Assembly: GCA_030698465.1 (NCBI GenBank)
Contig: JAUYJZ010000053.1
Span: 1-6,995 of the forward strand
DNA length: 6,995 nt
Source: a bacterium
Lineage (GTDB): Bacteria; Patescibacteriota; Minisyncoccia; Minisyncoccales; UBA10102
Direction of reading: 5' to 3'
Part shown: positions 1-4,229 of the stretch, piece by piece
How positions within the stretch are numbered: position 1 is the first letter of the stretch
How the letters are laid out: each line of letters starts with the position of its first letter
Translations under genes and position numbers: made by a program
Notes under the pieces: model-generated
What the model was told of the DNA's origin: nothing
The model's input: only the letters and a program-made list of their open reading frames with translations
The model's database searches: none

Positions 1-85
1 ATACACTGTTTTGGTGGAACGTAATCCGCCTCTGGTGGAAACGTTCCAACAGCGTTTAAATTTTCTGCAAAAATTTATTACGCTG
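1..85. other. Structured DNA next to tRNA-Lys (two back-to-back stem-loops)
   Basis: No gene could be assigned here. Two stem-loops fill the segment. The first pairs 15-22 with 41-48 (TGGAACGT/ACGTTCCA) and, inside it, 26-30 with 34-38 (CCGCC/GGTGG, one G-T). The second pairs 50-55 with 80-85 (CAGCGT/ACGCTG) and 57-64 with 70-77 (TAAATTTT/AAAATTTA). The second ends exactly where the tRNA-Lys gene ends (86). On the minus strand these hairpins lie immediately downstream of tRNA-Lys and may help 3' processing or termination, but there is no clean U-tract. Function is inferred; the pairings are seen. Confidence 0.5.
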
Positions 86-156
86 TGCCCCCAGTAAGAG
101 TCGAACTTACATCAAAGGATTAAGAGTCCTCTGCTCTGCCATTGAGCTATGGGGGC
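86..156 (-). tRNA. tRNA-Lys (anticodon CTT)
   Basis: The minus strand folds into a complete 71-nt cloverleaf. The acceptor stem is GCCCCCA/TGGGGGC, the D stem is GCTC/GAGC around AATGGCA, the anticodon stem is GAGGA/TCCTT with loop CTCTTAA (anticodon CTT, codon AAG), and the T arm is GTAAG-TTCGACT-CTTAC. The discriminator is A and CCA is not encoded (the next bases are CAG), so the CCA-adding enzyme encoded in this window would be needed. The gene is squeezed between stem-loops on both sides: its first three bases can also pair with the upstream hairpin at 154-181, and its last base abuts the hairpin at 50-85. Confidence 0.95.
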
Positions 157-276
157 AAAAGTCACCTGCGTGACTTTTGCCGGATTTGCGCCGTCCCGCG
201 TCCCTGCGGGACGAATAATGCAAATCCCGGGCCTCTCTTGCAAAACTGCCGTAGGCAAATTGTTTTGTAAGAGAGG
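154..276. other. Three consecutive stem-loops between pilin-like gene and tRNA-Lys
   Basis: Almost every base of this intergenic stretch is in an inverted repeat. Stem-loop one pairs 154-164 with 171-181 (11 bp, loop CCTGCG) and includes the first three bases of tRNA-Lys. Stem-loop two pairs 182-189 with 220-227, enclosing a second stem 192-199/206-213 (CGTCCCGC/GCGGGACG). Stem-loop three pairs 232-245 with 263-276 (14 bp, one G-T) and has an inner stem 247-250/254-257. Reading the minus strand, stem-loop three starts 4 nt after the stop of the pilin-like gene and is the best candidate for its 3'-end structure. It has no U-tract, so a classical intrinsic terminator is not shown. It could instead be a small structured RNA or a cluster of palindromic repeats. 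Confidence 0.55.
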
Positions 277-280
277 TACA

Positions 281-670
281 TTATATTGCGCACTCAATCT
301 GCCACCAGGTCCCAAGACCGGTCCAAGAAGCAACCCCCAGGGAGGTGAGTACCGTGTTTAAGAGAACCCAGGCGGTGTAAATGATGATAAGGCCAATGAC
401 GGCTGCGGTCAAGACGTTTTTCCCGGTGGTAAGGGTCCCGGGATTGTCTCGTGCCACCAGCATGTATAGTCCTCCGATCACAATGAATATAGGGGCCACA
501 ATGGGAACAAATATGAAGAGCACCCAGTTTAAGATGTTGTTGATAAGTCCAAACAAATCACAGAGCTGGCAGGGGTTTCCTTCTTCTCCACAAGGAACTA
601 ACCCCTGGGCGCCGACAAGGAAAGGAAGAAGGATCAGGGCGAGAATAGCAATTGATAGGATTCTTTTCAT
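281..670 (-). CDS. Small two-helix membrane protein, T4SS pilin-like (TrbC/VirB2 type)
   Basis: The product is a 129-residue membrane protein. Residues 1-22 look like a signal peptide (MKR then a hydrophobic run ending near VGA-QG). A short cysteine cluster follows (CGEEGNPCQLC, about residues 27-37). Two long hydrophobic helices come next, about 43-71 and 82-107, separated by a polar turn ARDNPGTLTTGKN. This layout resembles VirB2/TrbC-type pilins and the many pilin-like proteins of Parcubacteria. By family knowledge such proteins insert in the membrane and may polymerise into a pilus or channel. No secretion ATPase or other T4SS gene lies nearby, so the role is inferred. The start is ATG 670; a GTG at 688 is in frame but adds only MVRYYS. 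A -10-like TAAGAT (679-684) lies 8 nt before the ATG, which fits a leaderless mRNA. The stop is TAA at 281-283, followed by a strong hairpin. Confidence 0.7.
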   Translation of the reverse strand: MKRILSIAILALILLPFLVGAQGLVPCGEEGNPCQLCDLFGLINNILNWVLFIFVPIVAPIFIVIGGLYMLVARDNPGTLTTGKNVLTAAVIGLIIIYTAWVLLNTVLTSLGVASWTGLGTWWQIECAI

Positions 671-692
671 ACTATAGTATCTTACCACATCC

Positions 693-718
693 TGGTGCGC
701 CCGGAAGGATTCGAACCC
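693..718 (-). pseudogene. Truncated tRNA: 3' T-arm and acceptor end with CCA
   Basis: Read on the minus strand this is the last third of a tRNA: GGG then T-loop TTCGAAT, then CCTTC, acceptor strand CGGGCGC, discriminator A and an encoded CCA. The matching 5' acceptor strand GCGCCCG, D arm and anticodon arm are absent: no CGGGCGC occurs on the plus strand anywhere between here and tRNA-Arg. The sequence that should supply the 5' T-stem is instead the end of the HNH gene (its stop codon is at 722-724), and the resulting stem GTGGG/CCTTC has a T-T mismatch. A 13-bp piece (706-718) is repeated exactly in the T arm of tRNA-Arg (1292-1304). It could be a relic of tRNA breakage, an attachment-site-like scar, or the 3' exon of an interrupted tRNA. 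Confidence 0.65.
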
Positions 719-721
719 ACA

Positions 722-1168
722 TTAATAATTCACGGGAGCAGGAATGTTTTTAAACCACCCAAATTCTTTAGCTGTTTTTCTCCTGTGACAATTAGCACAT
801 CTAATATCACATTTTTCAATTTCACTTTGAACTTTTTGCAGTGAGTAGCGATTCCTCATCAATAACGACACTTCTTTAAGTTTGTTTCCCCTGTGGTCAA
901 ACTCTAGAACTACAATATCCGTTTCGGCGCAATCTACGCAGGGATGTGTTGATAAATAATTGCGAATATAATCTTGTGTCTCCAACCTAATTTTTGCATT
1001 TCGCTTTTTTGCTTTATTCAGATAGTATCCCTTATTTTTCTCGTAGTGACTTTTTACGAAAGCTCGAGTACATTGTTTGCACTGGTATTGTAGTAAGGCC
1101 AAATGTTGTACCCTAAAGTTAAATTCATCTAATGGCTTCCATTTTTTACACTTTGTGCACTGTTTCAT
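722..1168 (-). CDS. Zinc-ribbon HNH endonuclease
   Basis: This 148-residue protein has two cysteine pairs at the N terminus (C4/C7 and C30/C33, a zinc-ribbon-like fold), then a basic lysine-rich linker. The C-terminal HNH nuclease core has C77/C80, the DH pair D91-H92, and C124-x-N126-C127-H128. HNH proteins of this family cut DNA with a divalent metal, and many are encoded by mobile introns or free-standing homing elements; that this one homes is inferred. ATG 1168 is preferred over the in-frame TTG at 1204 because a promoter (TTGCAT, 17 bp, TATAAT) ends 7 nt before it. The gene is visibly more AT-rich than cca, nusA or clpP and lies between an intact tRNA-Arg and a truncated tRNA end, both signs of acquisition. 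The reading frame is intact, so the enzyme may be active. Confidence 0.85.
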   Translation of the reverse strand: MKQCTKCKKWKPLDEFNFRVQHLALLQYQCKQCTRAFVKSHYEKNKGYYLNKAKKRNAKIRLETQDYIRNYLSTHPCVDCAETDIVVLEFDHRGNKLKEVSLLMRNRYSLQKVQSEIEKCDIRCANCHRRKTAKEFGWFKNIPAPVNY

Positions 1169-1175
1169 TGGCTCA

Positions 1176-1204
1176 ATTATAAACCCAGAAGCTTCGAAAT
1201 GCAA
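1176..1204 (-). promoter_or_regulatory. Promoter of the HNH gene
   Basis: On the minus strand, TTGCAT (1199-1204) is followed after exactly 17 bp by a perfect TATAAT (1176-1181). The ATG at 1168 lies 7 nt beyond the -10 box, where transcription would begin, so the mRNA is predicted to be leaderless. No Shine-Dalgarno sequence is visible. Confidence 0.65.
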
Positions 1205-1216
1205 CTACGATTCCGA
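1203..1216 (-). repeat. Partial copy of the tRNA-Arg anticodon/variable region
   Basis: These 14 bases match 1307-1320 inside tRNA-Arg at 13 positions, in the same orientation (core ACGATTCCGA exact). In tRNA-Arg this segment is the anticodon TCG, the 3' side of the anticodon stem and the variable loop. In the copy, TTCGAA, the core of a T loop, follows on the minus strand one base closer than in the real tRNA. The 5' half of a tRNA is not recognisable upstream, so it is a fragment at best, and a chance match cannot be excluded. Confidence 0.4.
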
Positions 1217-1281
1217 GAGCAGGTCCTTTTTAAGTTACGGACACAAAGATCAGCTAGTCAGGTTTTGTGGGGTTAAGGATG

Positions 1282-1353
1282 TGCCCTCGAGAGGATTCGA
1301 ACCCCTAACAACGATTCCGAAGATCGTCATGATATCCGTTTCACCACGAGGGC
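1282..1353 (-). tRNA. tRNA-Arg (anticodon TCG)
   Basis: The minus strand folds into a 72-nt cloverleaf. The acceptor is GCCCTCG/CGAGGGC, the D stem is GTGA/TCAT (one G-T) around AACGGATA, the anticodon stem is ACGAT/ATCGT with loop CTTCGGA (anticodon TCG, codon CGA and, after modification, others of the CGN box), and the T arm is AGGGG-TTCGAAT-CCTCT. The discriminator is A and no CCA is encoded (the next bases are CAT). Its own promoter lies upstream on the minus strand. It is transcribed divergently from cca, whose product must complete its 3' end. Confidence 0.95.
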
Positions 1354-1365
1354 AATTTTGCTTCA

Positions 1366-1394
1366 ATTCTAGCATTCTGAATTGAAAAGTTCAA
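1366..1394 (-). promoter_or_regulatory. Promoter of tRNA-Arg
   Basis: On the minus strand TTGAAC (1389-1394) is followed after 17 bp by TAGAAT (1366-1371). The mature tRNA starts at 1353, 12 bases beyond the -10 box, which leaves a short 5' leader for RNase P. The -35 box overlaps the region holding the -35 box of the divergent cca promoter. Confidence 0.65.
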
Positions 1395-1410
1395 TGATTT
1401 GAGATAAGCT
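1382..1410 (+). promoter_or_regulatory. Promoter of cca (leaderless)
   Basis: TTGAAA (1382-1387) is followed after 17 bp by TAAGCT (1405-1410), a weak -10 box. The cca ATG is 7 nt further on and has no Shine-Dalgarno sequence, so a leaderless transcript is likely. The dyad ATTGAA-AAG-TTCAAT at 1381-1395 contains the -35 boxes of both this promoter and the divergent tRNA-Arg promoter. Confidence 0.5.
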
Positions 1411-1417
1411 TGAAACC

Positions 1418-2896
1418 ATGAAGGCAACTCTTCCAAAAGAGGTAAAAGAGGTTATTTCAAAGATTGAAAAAGCTGGTTTTGAGGCGTATGTGGTGGGAGG
1501 ATGCGTGAGAGATTTGTTTCTCAAAAAAGAACCCAACGATTGGGACGTTGCTACCTCGGCAACCCCAGAGCAGATTCAGAAGCTCTTTTCAAACAGCTTT
1601 TATGAAAATAAGTTTTTTACCGTCACCGTCTTGACCGGCAGCAAGGACCCCCGCTTAAAAGAGATTGAGGTAACCACATTTAGGGCAGATTTTGAGTATG
1701 CAGACCGTAGGCGTCCTGGGAAGGTAGAGTATGCAAAAAACTTAGAAGAAGATCTCTCCCGCCGCGACTTTACCCTCAATGCCATTGCTTTAAGACAAAA
1801 AGGAAAGGAGTTAGAAGTTATAGACCCATTTGAAGGTCAAAAAGATTTAAAAGTAAGGGTTATCCGTGCCGTAGGGAAAGCCGATGAAAGGTTTAAGGAG
1901 GATGCCTTGCGCATGATGCGGGCAGTTCGGTTTGTTGCAACCCTGCCTGCGCAGGCAGGCCTGGGATTTGAGATAGAAGAAAAGACCAGAAAGGCGATTC
2001 AGGAAGACGCGGGTCTTTTAAAGGAAATTTCTGCTGAGAGAGTCCGGGATGAACTCCAAAAACTTGTGCTGGGGGAAAAAGCAATGGAAGGCATTGAAGC
2101 TCTCCGCGAGCTCGGTCTTTTGCAATACGTTCTCCCGGAATTAGAAGAAGGATACGGAGTTTCGCAAAACAAGCACCACATCTATACTGTGTGGGAGCAC
2201 AATCTTTTGGCTTTGCAGTACGCAGTAAAAAACAACTGGAGTTTGGAGGTGAGATTAGCTTCCCTTCTTCATGATGTTGGCAAGCCTAAAGTCAAGAAGG
2301 GTGAAGGGAAAGATTCCACATTCCACGGCCACGAGGTGGTGGGAGCCAGAATGGTAGAGCGCATCTTAGCTCGTCTGAAGTTCCCCAAAAAGCAAGCAGA
2401 GAAGATTGCGAACCTGGTGCGCTATCACCTTTTTTATTATAACGTGGACGAGGTGACAGAATCCTCTATTCGGAGATTGGTCAGAAACATTGGAACAGAA
2501 AATGTAGAAGATCTTTTACAGGTGCGCATGGCAGATCGCATAGGGTCTGGGGTTCCTAAAGCTGAACCCTATAAGCTTCGGCATTTACGATATGTCATTG
2601 AGAAGGTTCAAAAAGACCCTATTTCAGCAAAGATGCTAAAGATTAACGGAAGCGATGTTATGAAGCTGGGTAGCCTCTCTCCCGGTCCCAAGGTTGGGTA
2701 CCTATTAGATATCTTGCTGGGAGAAGTCTTGGAAGACCCCAAACGCAATACCAAACTCTATCTGGGCGAAAAAGCACAGGAACTTCTCTCTCTAGAAGAA
2801 ACAGAACTTCTTCATCTTTCCAAAAAGGCAAAGAAAGAACGAGAAGAAGTGGTAACGAAGCAAGATGAGATGACAAAAAGCAAGTATTGGCTTTAA
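1418..2896 (+). CDS. cca: CCA-adding tRNA nucleotidyltransferase with HD domain
   Basis: This enzyme adds or repairs the 3' CCA of tRNAs in the cytoplasm. It has 492 residues. The class II nucleotidyltransferase head shows the nucleotide-binding GG..RD (G27-G28...R31-D32), catalytic D41-x-D43, the third carboxylate E84 in IEVTTFR, and the RRDFTLNA signature at 115-122. The EDALRMMRAVRF neck helix follows. An HD-type domain with LLHDVGK (H285-D286) occupies the middle, as in many bacterial CCA/poly(A) polymerase proteins, and a helical C-terminal domain follows. Whether it adds full CCA, only part of it, or poly(A) cannot be fixed by motifs alone; no second family member is visible here. About six residues (PAQAGL, near 176-181) are added by an 18-bp palindrome. 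The gene overlaps the next start by one base (TAATG). tRNA-Lys and tRNA-Arg nearby lack encoded CCA and depend on this activity. Confidence 0.93.
   Translation: MKATLPKEVKEVISKIEKAGFEAYVVGGCVRDLFLKKEPNDWDVATSATPEQIQKLFSNSFYENKFFTVTVLTGSKDPRLKEIEVTTFRADFEYADRRRPGKVEYAKNLEEDLSRRDFTLNAIALRQKGKELEVIDPFEGQKDLKVRVIRAVGKADERFKEDALRMMRAVRFVATLPAQAGLGFEIEEKTRKAIQEDAGLLKEISAERVRDELQKLVLGEKAMEGIEALRELGLLQYVLPELEEGYGVSQNKHHIYTVWEHNLLALQYAVKNNWSLEVRLASLLHDVGKPKVKKGEGKDSTFHGHEVVGARMVERILARLKFPKKQAEKIANLVRYHLFYYNVDEVTESSIRRLVRNIGTENVEDLLQVRMADRIGSGVPKAEPYKLRHLRYVIEKVQKDPISAKMLKINGSDVMKLGSLSPGPKVGYLLDILLGEVLEDPKRNTKLYLGEKAQELLSLEETELLHLSKKAKKEREEVVTKQDEMTKSKYWL
1942..1959. repeat. Perfect 18-bp palindrome inserted in frame in cca
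   Basis: CCTGCCTGCGCAGGCAGG reads the same on both strands. It encodes the core of PAQAG between RFVATL and GFEIE. Relatives of this enzyme usually run directly from the RFA/VATL helix into GFEIE, so the segment looks like an 18-nt insertion that kept the frame. Similar GCAGGCAGG palindromes are, from memory, common in Parcubacteria genomes; copies elsewhere in this genome cannot be checked here. Confidence 0.75.
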
Positions 2897-3477
2897 TGGA
2901 ATACAATTCAAAAGCATACGCGCTGCTCAATCGAGGGTATAAAAGGCACTTTAAAGAAGTGGTGGCGCGTCTTGGGCCAAGAAGGGAAGACAGGATTTTG
3001 GAGATCGGGTGTGCAAGAGGAGTTGTGGTGCGTGCGGTGCAGGATATAGCTCCTGCAACCTACGGCGTTGACGTGAACCCAGAAGCCATTAAGAACGGAG
3101 TAACAAGAAATCTTTCTGTTATGTCGGGGGACCAACTTTCATTTGAGAATGAAAGCTTTGATAAGGTGTATTCCTTTCATACCATAGAGCATATTCTTCC
3201 ATTGCAGAATGTGTTCAAGGAAATAGCGCGCATCTTAAAGCCCGGAGGAAAAGTGCTGCTGGTGTATCCGGCCGAACCCGTCCGTGGCCTGTTTTCCATT
3301 GTTGCTTCCTTTGTGATGTTCAAGCACCCATTCCGTGCGCGGGCAATTCACGTGCACAAGCTGACTCCCAAAAAGATACAAGAGCTTATCTTTAACACAG
3401 GGCTCATACATCAAGAGAGCGGCTTTTCTTTTCTTAAGGGGCCTGAGTTCTTTACGGTATTGAGAAAAAGGATATAA
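2896..3477 (+). CDS. SAM-dependent methyltransferase, class I (Methyltransf_11-like)
   Basis: This 193-residue Rossmann-fold methyltransferase shows the SAM-binding motif I (ILEIGCARG, residues 34-42), the acidic residue ending strand two (YGVDVNPEAI, D59), the FDKVYSFHTIEHI region (motif IV-like, about 85-97), and LKPGGKVLLVYP (the typical post-II/VI strand). The substrate is not visible: related proteins methylate small molecules, lipids or sugars, and the C terminus (residues 125-193) has no known signature. ATG 2896 overlaps the cca stop by one base (TAATG), and an upstream in-frame TTG at 2887 is less likely. No separate ribosome binding site is seen, so translation is probably coupled to cca. 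Sharing an mRNA with cca hints at, but does not show, a role in RNA metabolism. Confidence 0.85.
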   Translation: MEYNSKAYALLNRGYKRHFKEVVARLGPRREDRILEIGCARGVVVRAVQDIAPATYGVDVNPEAIKNGVTRNLSVMSGDQLSFENESFDKVYSFHTIEHILPLQNVFKEIARILKPGGKVLLVYPAEPVRGLFSIVASFVMFKHPFRARAIHVHKLTPKKIQELIFNTGLIHQESGFSFLKGPEFFTVLRKRI

Positions 3478-3478
3478 G
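3451..3478 (+). promoter_or_regulatory. Possible promoter of tRNA-Pro
   Basis: TTTACG (3451-3456), 16 bp, then TATAAG (3473-3478) lies at the very end of the methyltransferase gene. A start near 3485 would leave about 5 nt before mature tRNA-Pro. The -35 box is only a fair match, and read-through from cca could also supply the tRNA. Confidence 0.4.
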
Positions 3479-3489
3479 GAAGAGAGGGA

Positions 3490-3563
3490 CGGGGTGTCGT
3501 ATAACGGCAGTACGCAGCCTTCGGGAGGCTGTAGTCTGGGTTCAATTCCCAGCTCCCCGACCA
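3490..3563 (+). tRNA. tRNA-Pro (anticodon CGG), CCA encoded
   Basis: The cloverleaf has acceptor CGGGGTG/CTCCCCG (one T-T mismatch at pair 6), D stem GTAT/GTAC (one G-T) around AACGGCA, anticodon stem CAGCC/GGCTG with loop TTCGGGA (anticodon CGG, codon CCG), T arm CTGGG-TTCAATT-CCCAG, discriminator A and encoded CCA (3561-3563). C1-G72 and the A discriminator fit proline tRNAs. The final A of CCA is the A of the ATG of the next gene, an overlap of one base. Confidence 0.92.
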
Positions 3564-3991
3564 TGAAAGAAGCACATTGGAGAGTTTTGGGGATAATAGG
3601 GATTCTGCTGTTTATCTTTGCAGCTTTTCAGGGACAGAAGAAAGAAATCCAGATAGGAGAAACAACGTTGAAGGTTGAGGTTGCAGATACCAACAAAGAA
3701 AGAAGCCAAGGATTGTCTGGCAGGGATTTGATCGCAGAGAATGAAGGGATGCTCTTTGTATTTAAAGAACCAAGAGTGTATGGATTCTGGATGAAGGATA
3801 TGAACTTTGCTATTGATATTGTGTGGATTGATTCAAAAAAGAAGGTTGTCGGGGTTGAAAGAAATATAGCCCCAAAAACATTTCCTGAGGTATTCTATCC
3901 TGCAGAACCCATACAATATGTGCTGGAGGTGAACGCCGGCTTTGCAGAACGAAATGACATTCAACCAAGAGATATCGTCACGGGCCTATAG
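3563..3991 (+). CDS. Membrane-anchored DUF192 protein
   Basis: This 142-residue protein begins with an N-terminal hydrophobic anchor or signal (residues 8-22). A DUF192 domain (about 33-138) follows, with the family signatures RSQGLSGRD, GMLFVF, FWMKDMNFAIDIVWID and VLEVNAG. DUF192 is a small beta-rich fold of unknown biochemical function, usually exported or anchored outside the membrane. ATG 3563 is the start because the frame upstream runs through tRNA-Pro, and DUF192 proteins commonly begin with such an anchor. There is no Shine-Dalgarno sequence. The gene overlaps tRNA-Pro by one base at its start and tRNA-Ala by ten bases at its end (TAG at 3989-3991), so RNase P cleavage at tRNA-Ala would remove the stop codon and two or three codons from the mRNA. 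Confidence 0.9.
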   Translation: MKEAHWRVLGIIGILLFIFAAFQGQKKEIQIGETTLKVEVADTNKERSQGLSGRDLIAENEGMLFVFKEPRVYGFWMKDMNFAIDIVWIDSKKKVVGVERNIAPKTFPEVFYPAEPIQYVLEVNAGFAERNDIQPRDIVTGL

Positions 3992-4055
3992 TAAAGTGGA
4001 ATTACGGGTCATTCGCATTGACCAGTCGCCAGTTCGATTCTGGCTAGGTCCACCA
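3982..4055 (+). tRNA. tRNA-Ala (anticodon CGC), CCA encoded
   Basis: The cloverleaf has acceptor GGGCCTA/TAGGTCC with a G-T at the third pair, which is the G3-U70 identity element of alanine tRNAs. The D stem is GTAA/TTAC around AGTGGAA, the anticodon stem is GGTCA/TGACC with loop TTCGCAT (anticodon CGC, codon GCG), and the T arm is GCCAG-TTCGATT-CTGGC. The discriminator is A and CCA is encoded. The first ten bases are also the end of the DUF192 reading frame. The gene probably shares a transcript with tRNA-Pro and the DUF192 gene. Confidence 0.92.
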
Positions 4056-4062
4056 AATACAG

Positions 4063-4091
4063 TTGACAATACTTAAATGGGGTGATAGGAT
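4063..4091 (+). promoter_or_regulatory. Near-consensus promoter in the nusA leader
   Basis: A perfect -35 box TTGACA (4063-4068), exactly 17 bp, and TAGGAT (4086-4091) make this the strongest promoter in the window. Transcription would begin near 4098, which is the A of an ATG. It begins 8 nt after tRNA-Ala and is followed almost at once by a terminator-like hairpin. Confidence 0.7.
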
Positions 4092-4097
4092 AGATAC

Positions 4098-4229
4098 ATG
4101 AATGAAGGTGTCCGCCACAAGCGGACCTTCTTTTCTAAAATTTTATTAAATAAATTTTTGGTTCTTCCCGTAGTGGAAATATTAGAACCGCAAGGTTCTA
4201 AAAGAGTGGGGTCGGGAGGAACCATGTGA
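4098..4229 (+). CDS. Possible 43-codon leader peptide upstream of nusA
   Basis: An open frame starts at the ATG expected at the transcription start of the TTGACA promoter (leaderless) and ends with ATG-TGA, the TGA overlapping the GTG start of nusA (4226). The peptide begins MNEGVRHKRTFFSKIL and is basic, with a hydrophobic middle (KFLVLPVVEIL). It spans the terminator-like hairpin and the competing hairpins, so its translation could decide which structures form. An open frame of this length can arise by chance, and there is no homology evidence. Confidence 0.3.
   Translation: MNEGVRHKRTFFSKILLNKFLVLPVVEILEPQGSKRVGSGGTM
4104..4136 (+). terminator. Terminator-like hairpin or attenuator before nusA
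   Basis: GAAGGT (4104-4109) pairs with ACCTTC (4125-4130) and CCGC (4112-4115) with GCGG (4121-4124), with a 2-nt bulge (GT) and loop CACAA, followed by TTTTCT. It could end the tRNA-Pro/DUF192/tRNA-Ala transcript. Because it also lies only a few bases after the TTGACA promoter start, it could attenuate transcription into nusA. Confidence 0.6.
4158..4223 (+). promoter_or_regulatory. Competing hairpins (and weak promoter) over the nusA ribosome binding site
   Basis: Four short segments can pair in two exclusive ways: GGTTCT (4160-4165), AGAACC (4184-4189), GGTTCT (4194-4199) and GGAACC (4218-4223, overlapping the ribosome binding site GGGAGGA at 4214-4220). Pairing two with three gives a perfect 8-bp stem with a GCAA tetraloop (4182-4201) and leaves the ribosome site open. 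Pairing one with two and three with four would cover it. A weak promoter TTGGTT (4158-4163), 16 bp, TATTAG (4180-4185) is also possible. Pairings are seen; regulation is inferred. Confidence 0.4.

Noticed and set aside
2..97. Open plus-strand frame from the left edge to a TAA inside tRNA-Lys (ends ...NFLQKFITLCPQ), possibly the 3' end of a gene starting outside the window
   Set aside because: It has only 31 codons, a minus-strand frame is open over the same bases, and the region is dominated by two strong stem-loops. The protein is not recognisable, so neither strand can be preferred without sequence to the left.
693..1260. Group I intron interrupting a tRNA, with the HNH gene as its homing endonuclease
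   Set aside because: No 5' exon with acceptor GCGCCCG, and no recognisable intron core helices, could be found between the HNH gene and tRNA-Arg. The HNH stop codon nearly touches the tRNA remnant, leaving no room for a 3' intron core. Kept only as a hypothesis in the findings.
1077..1385. Plus-strand open frame of about 100 codons over the HNH start and tRNA-Arg
   Set aside because: It is antisense to the HNH gene and runs through the tRNA. Its composition is not protein-like and there is no ribosome site.
1893..2181. Minus-strand open frames inside cca
   Set aside because: They are shadows of the well-conserved cca frame and have no start signals or recognisable motifs.
3494..3562. Upstream extension of the DUF192 reading frame through tRNA-Pro
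   Set aside because: The extension translates tRNA sequence. The ATG at 3563 gives a normal basic start and membrane anchor.
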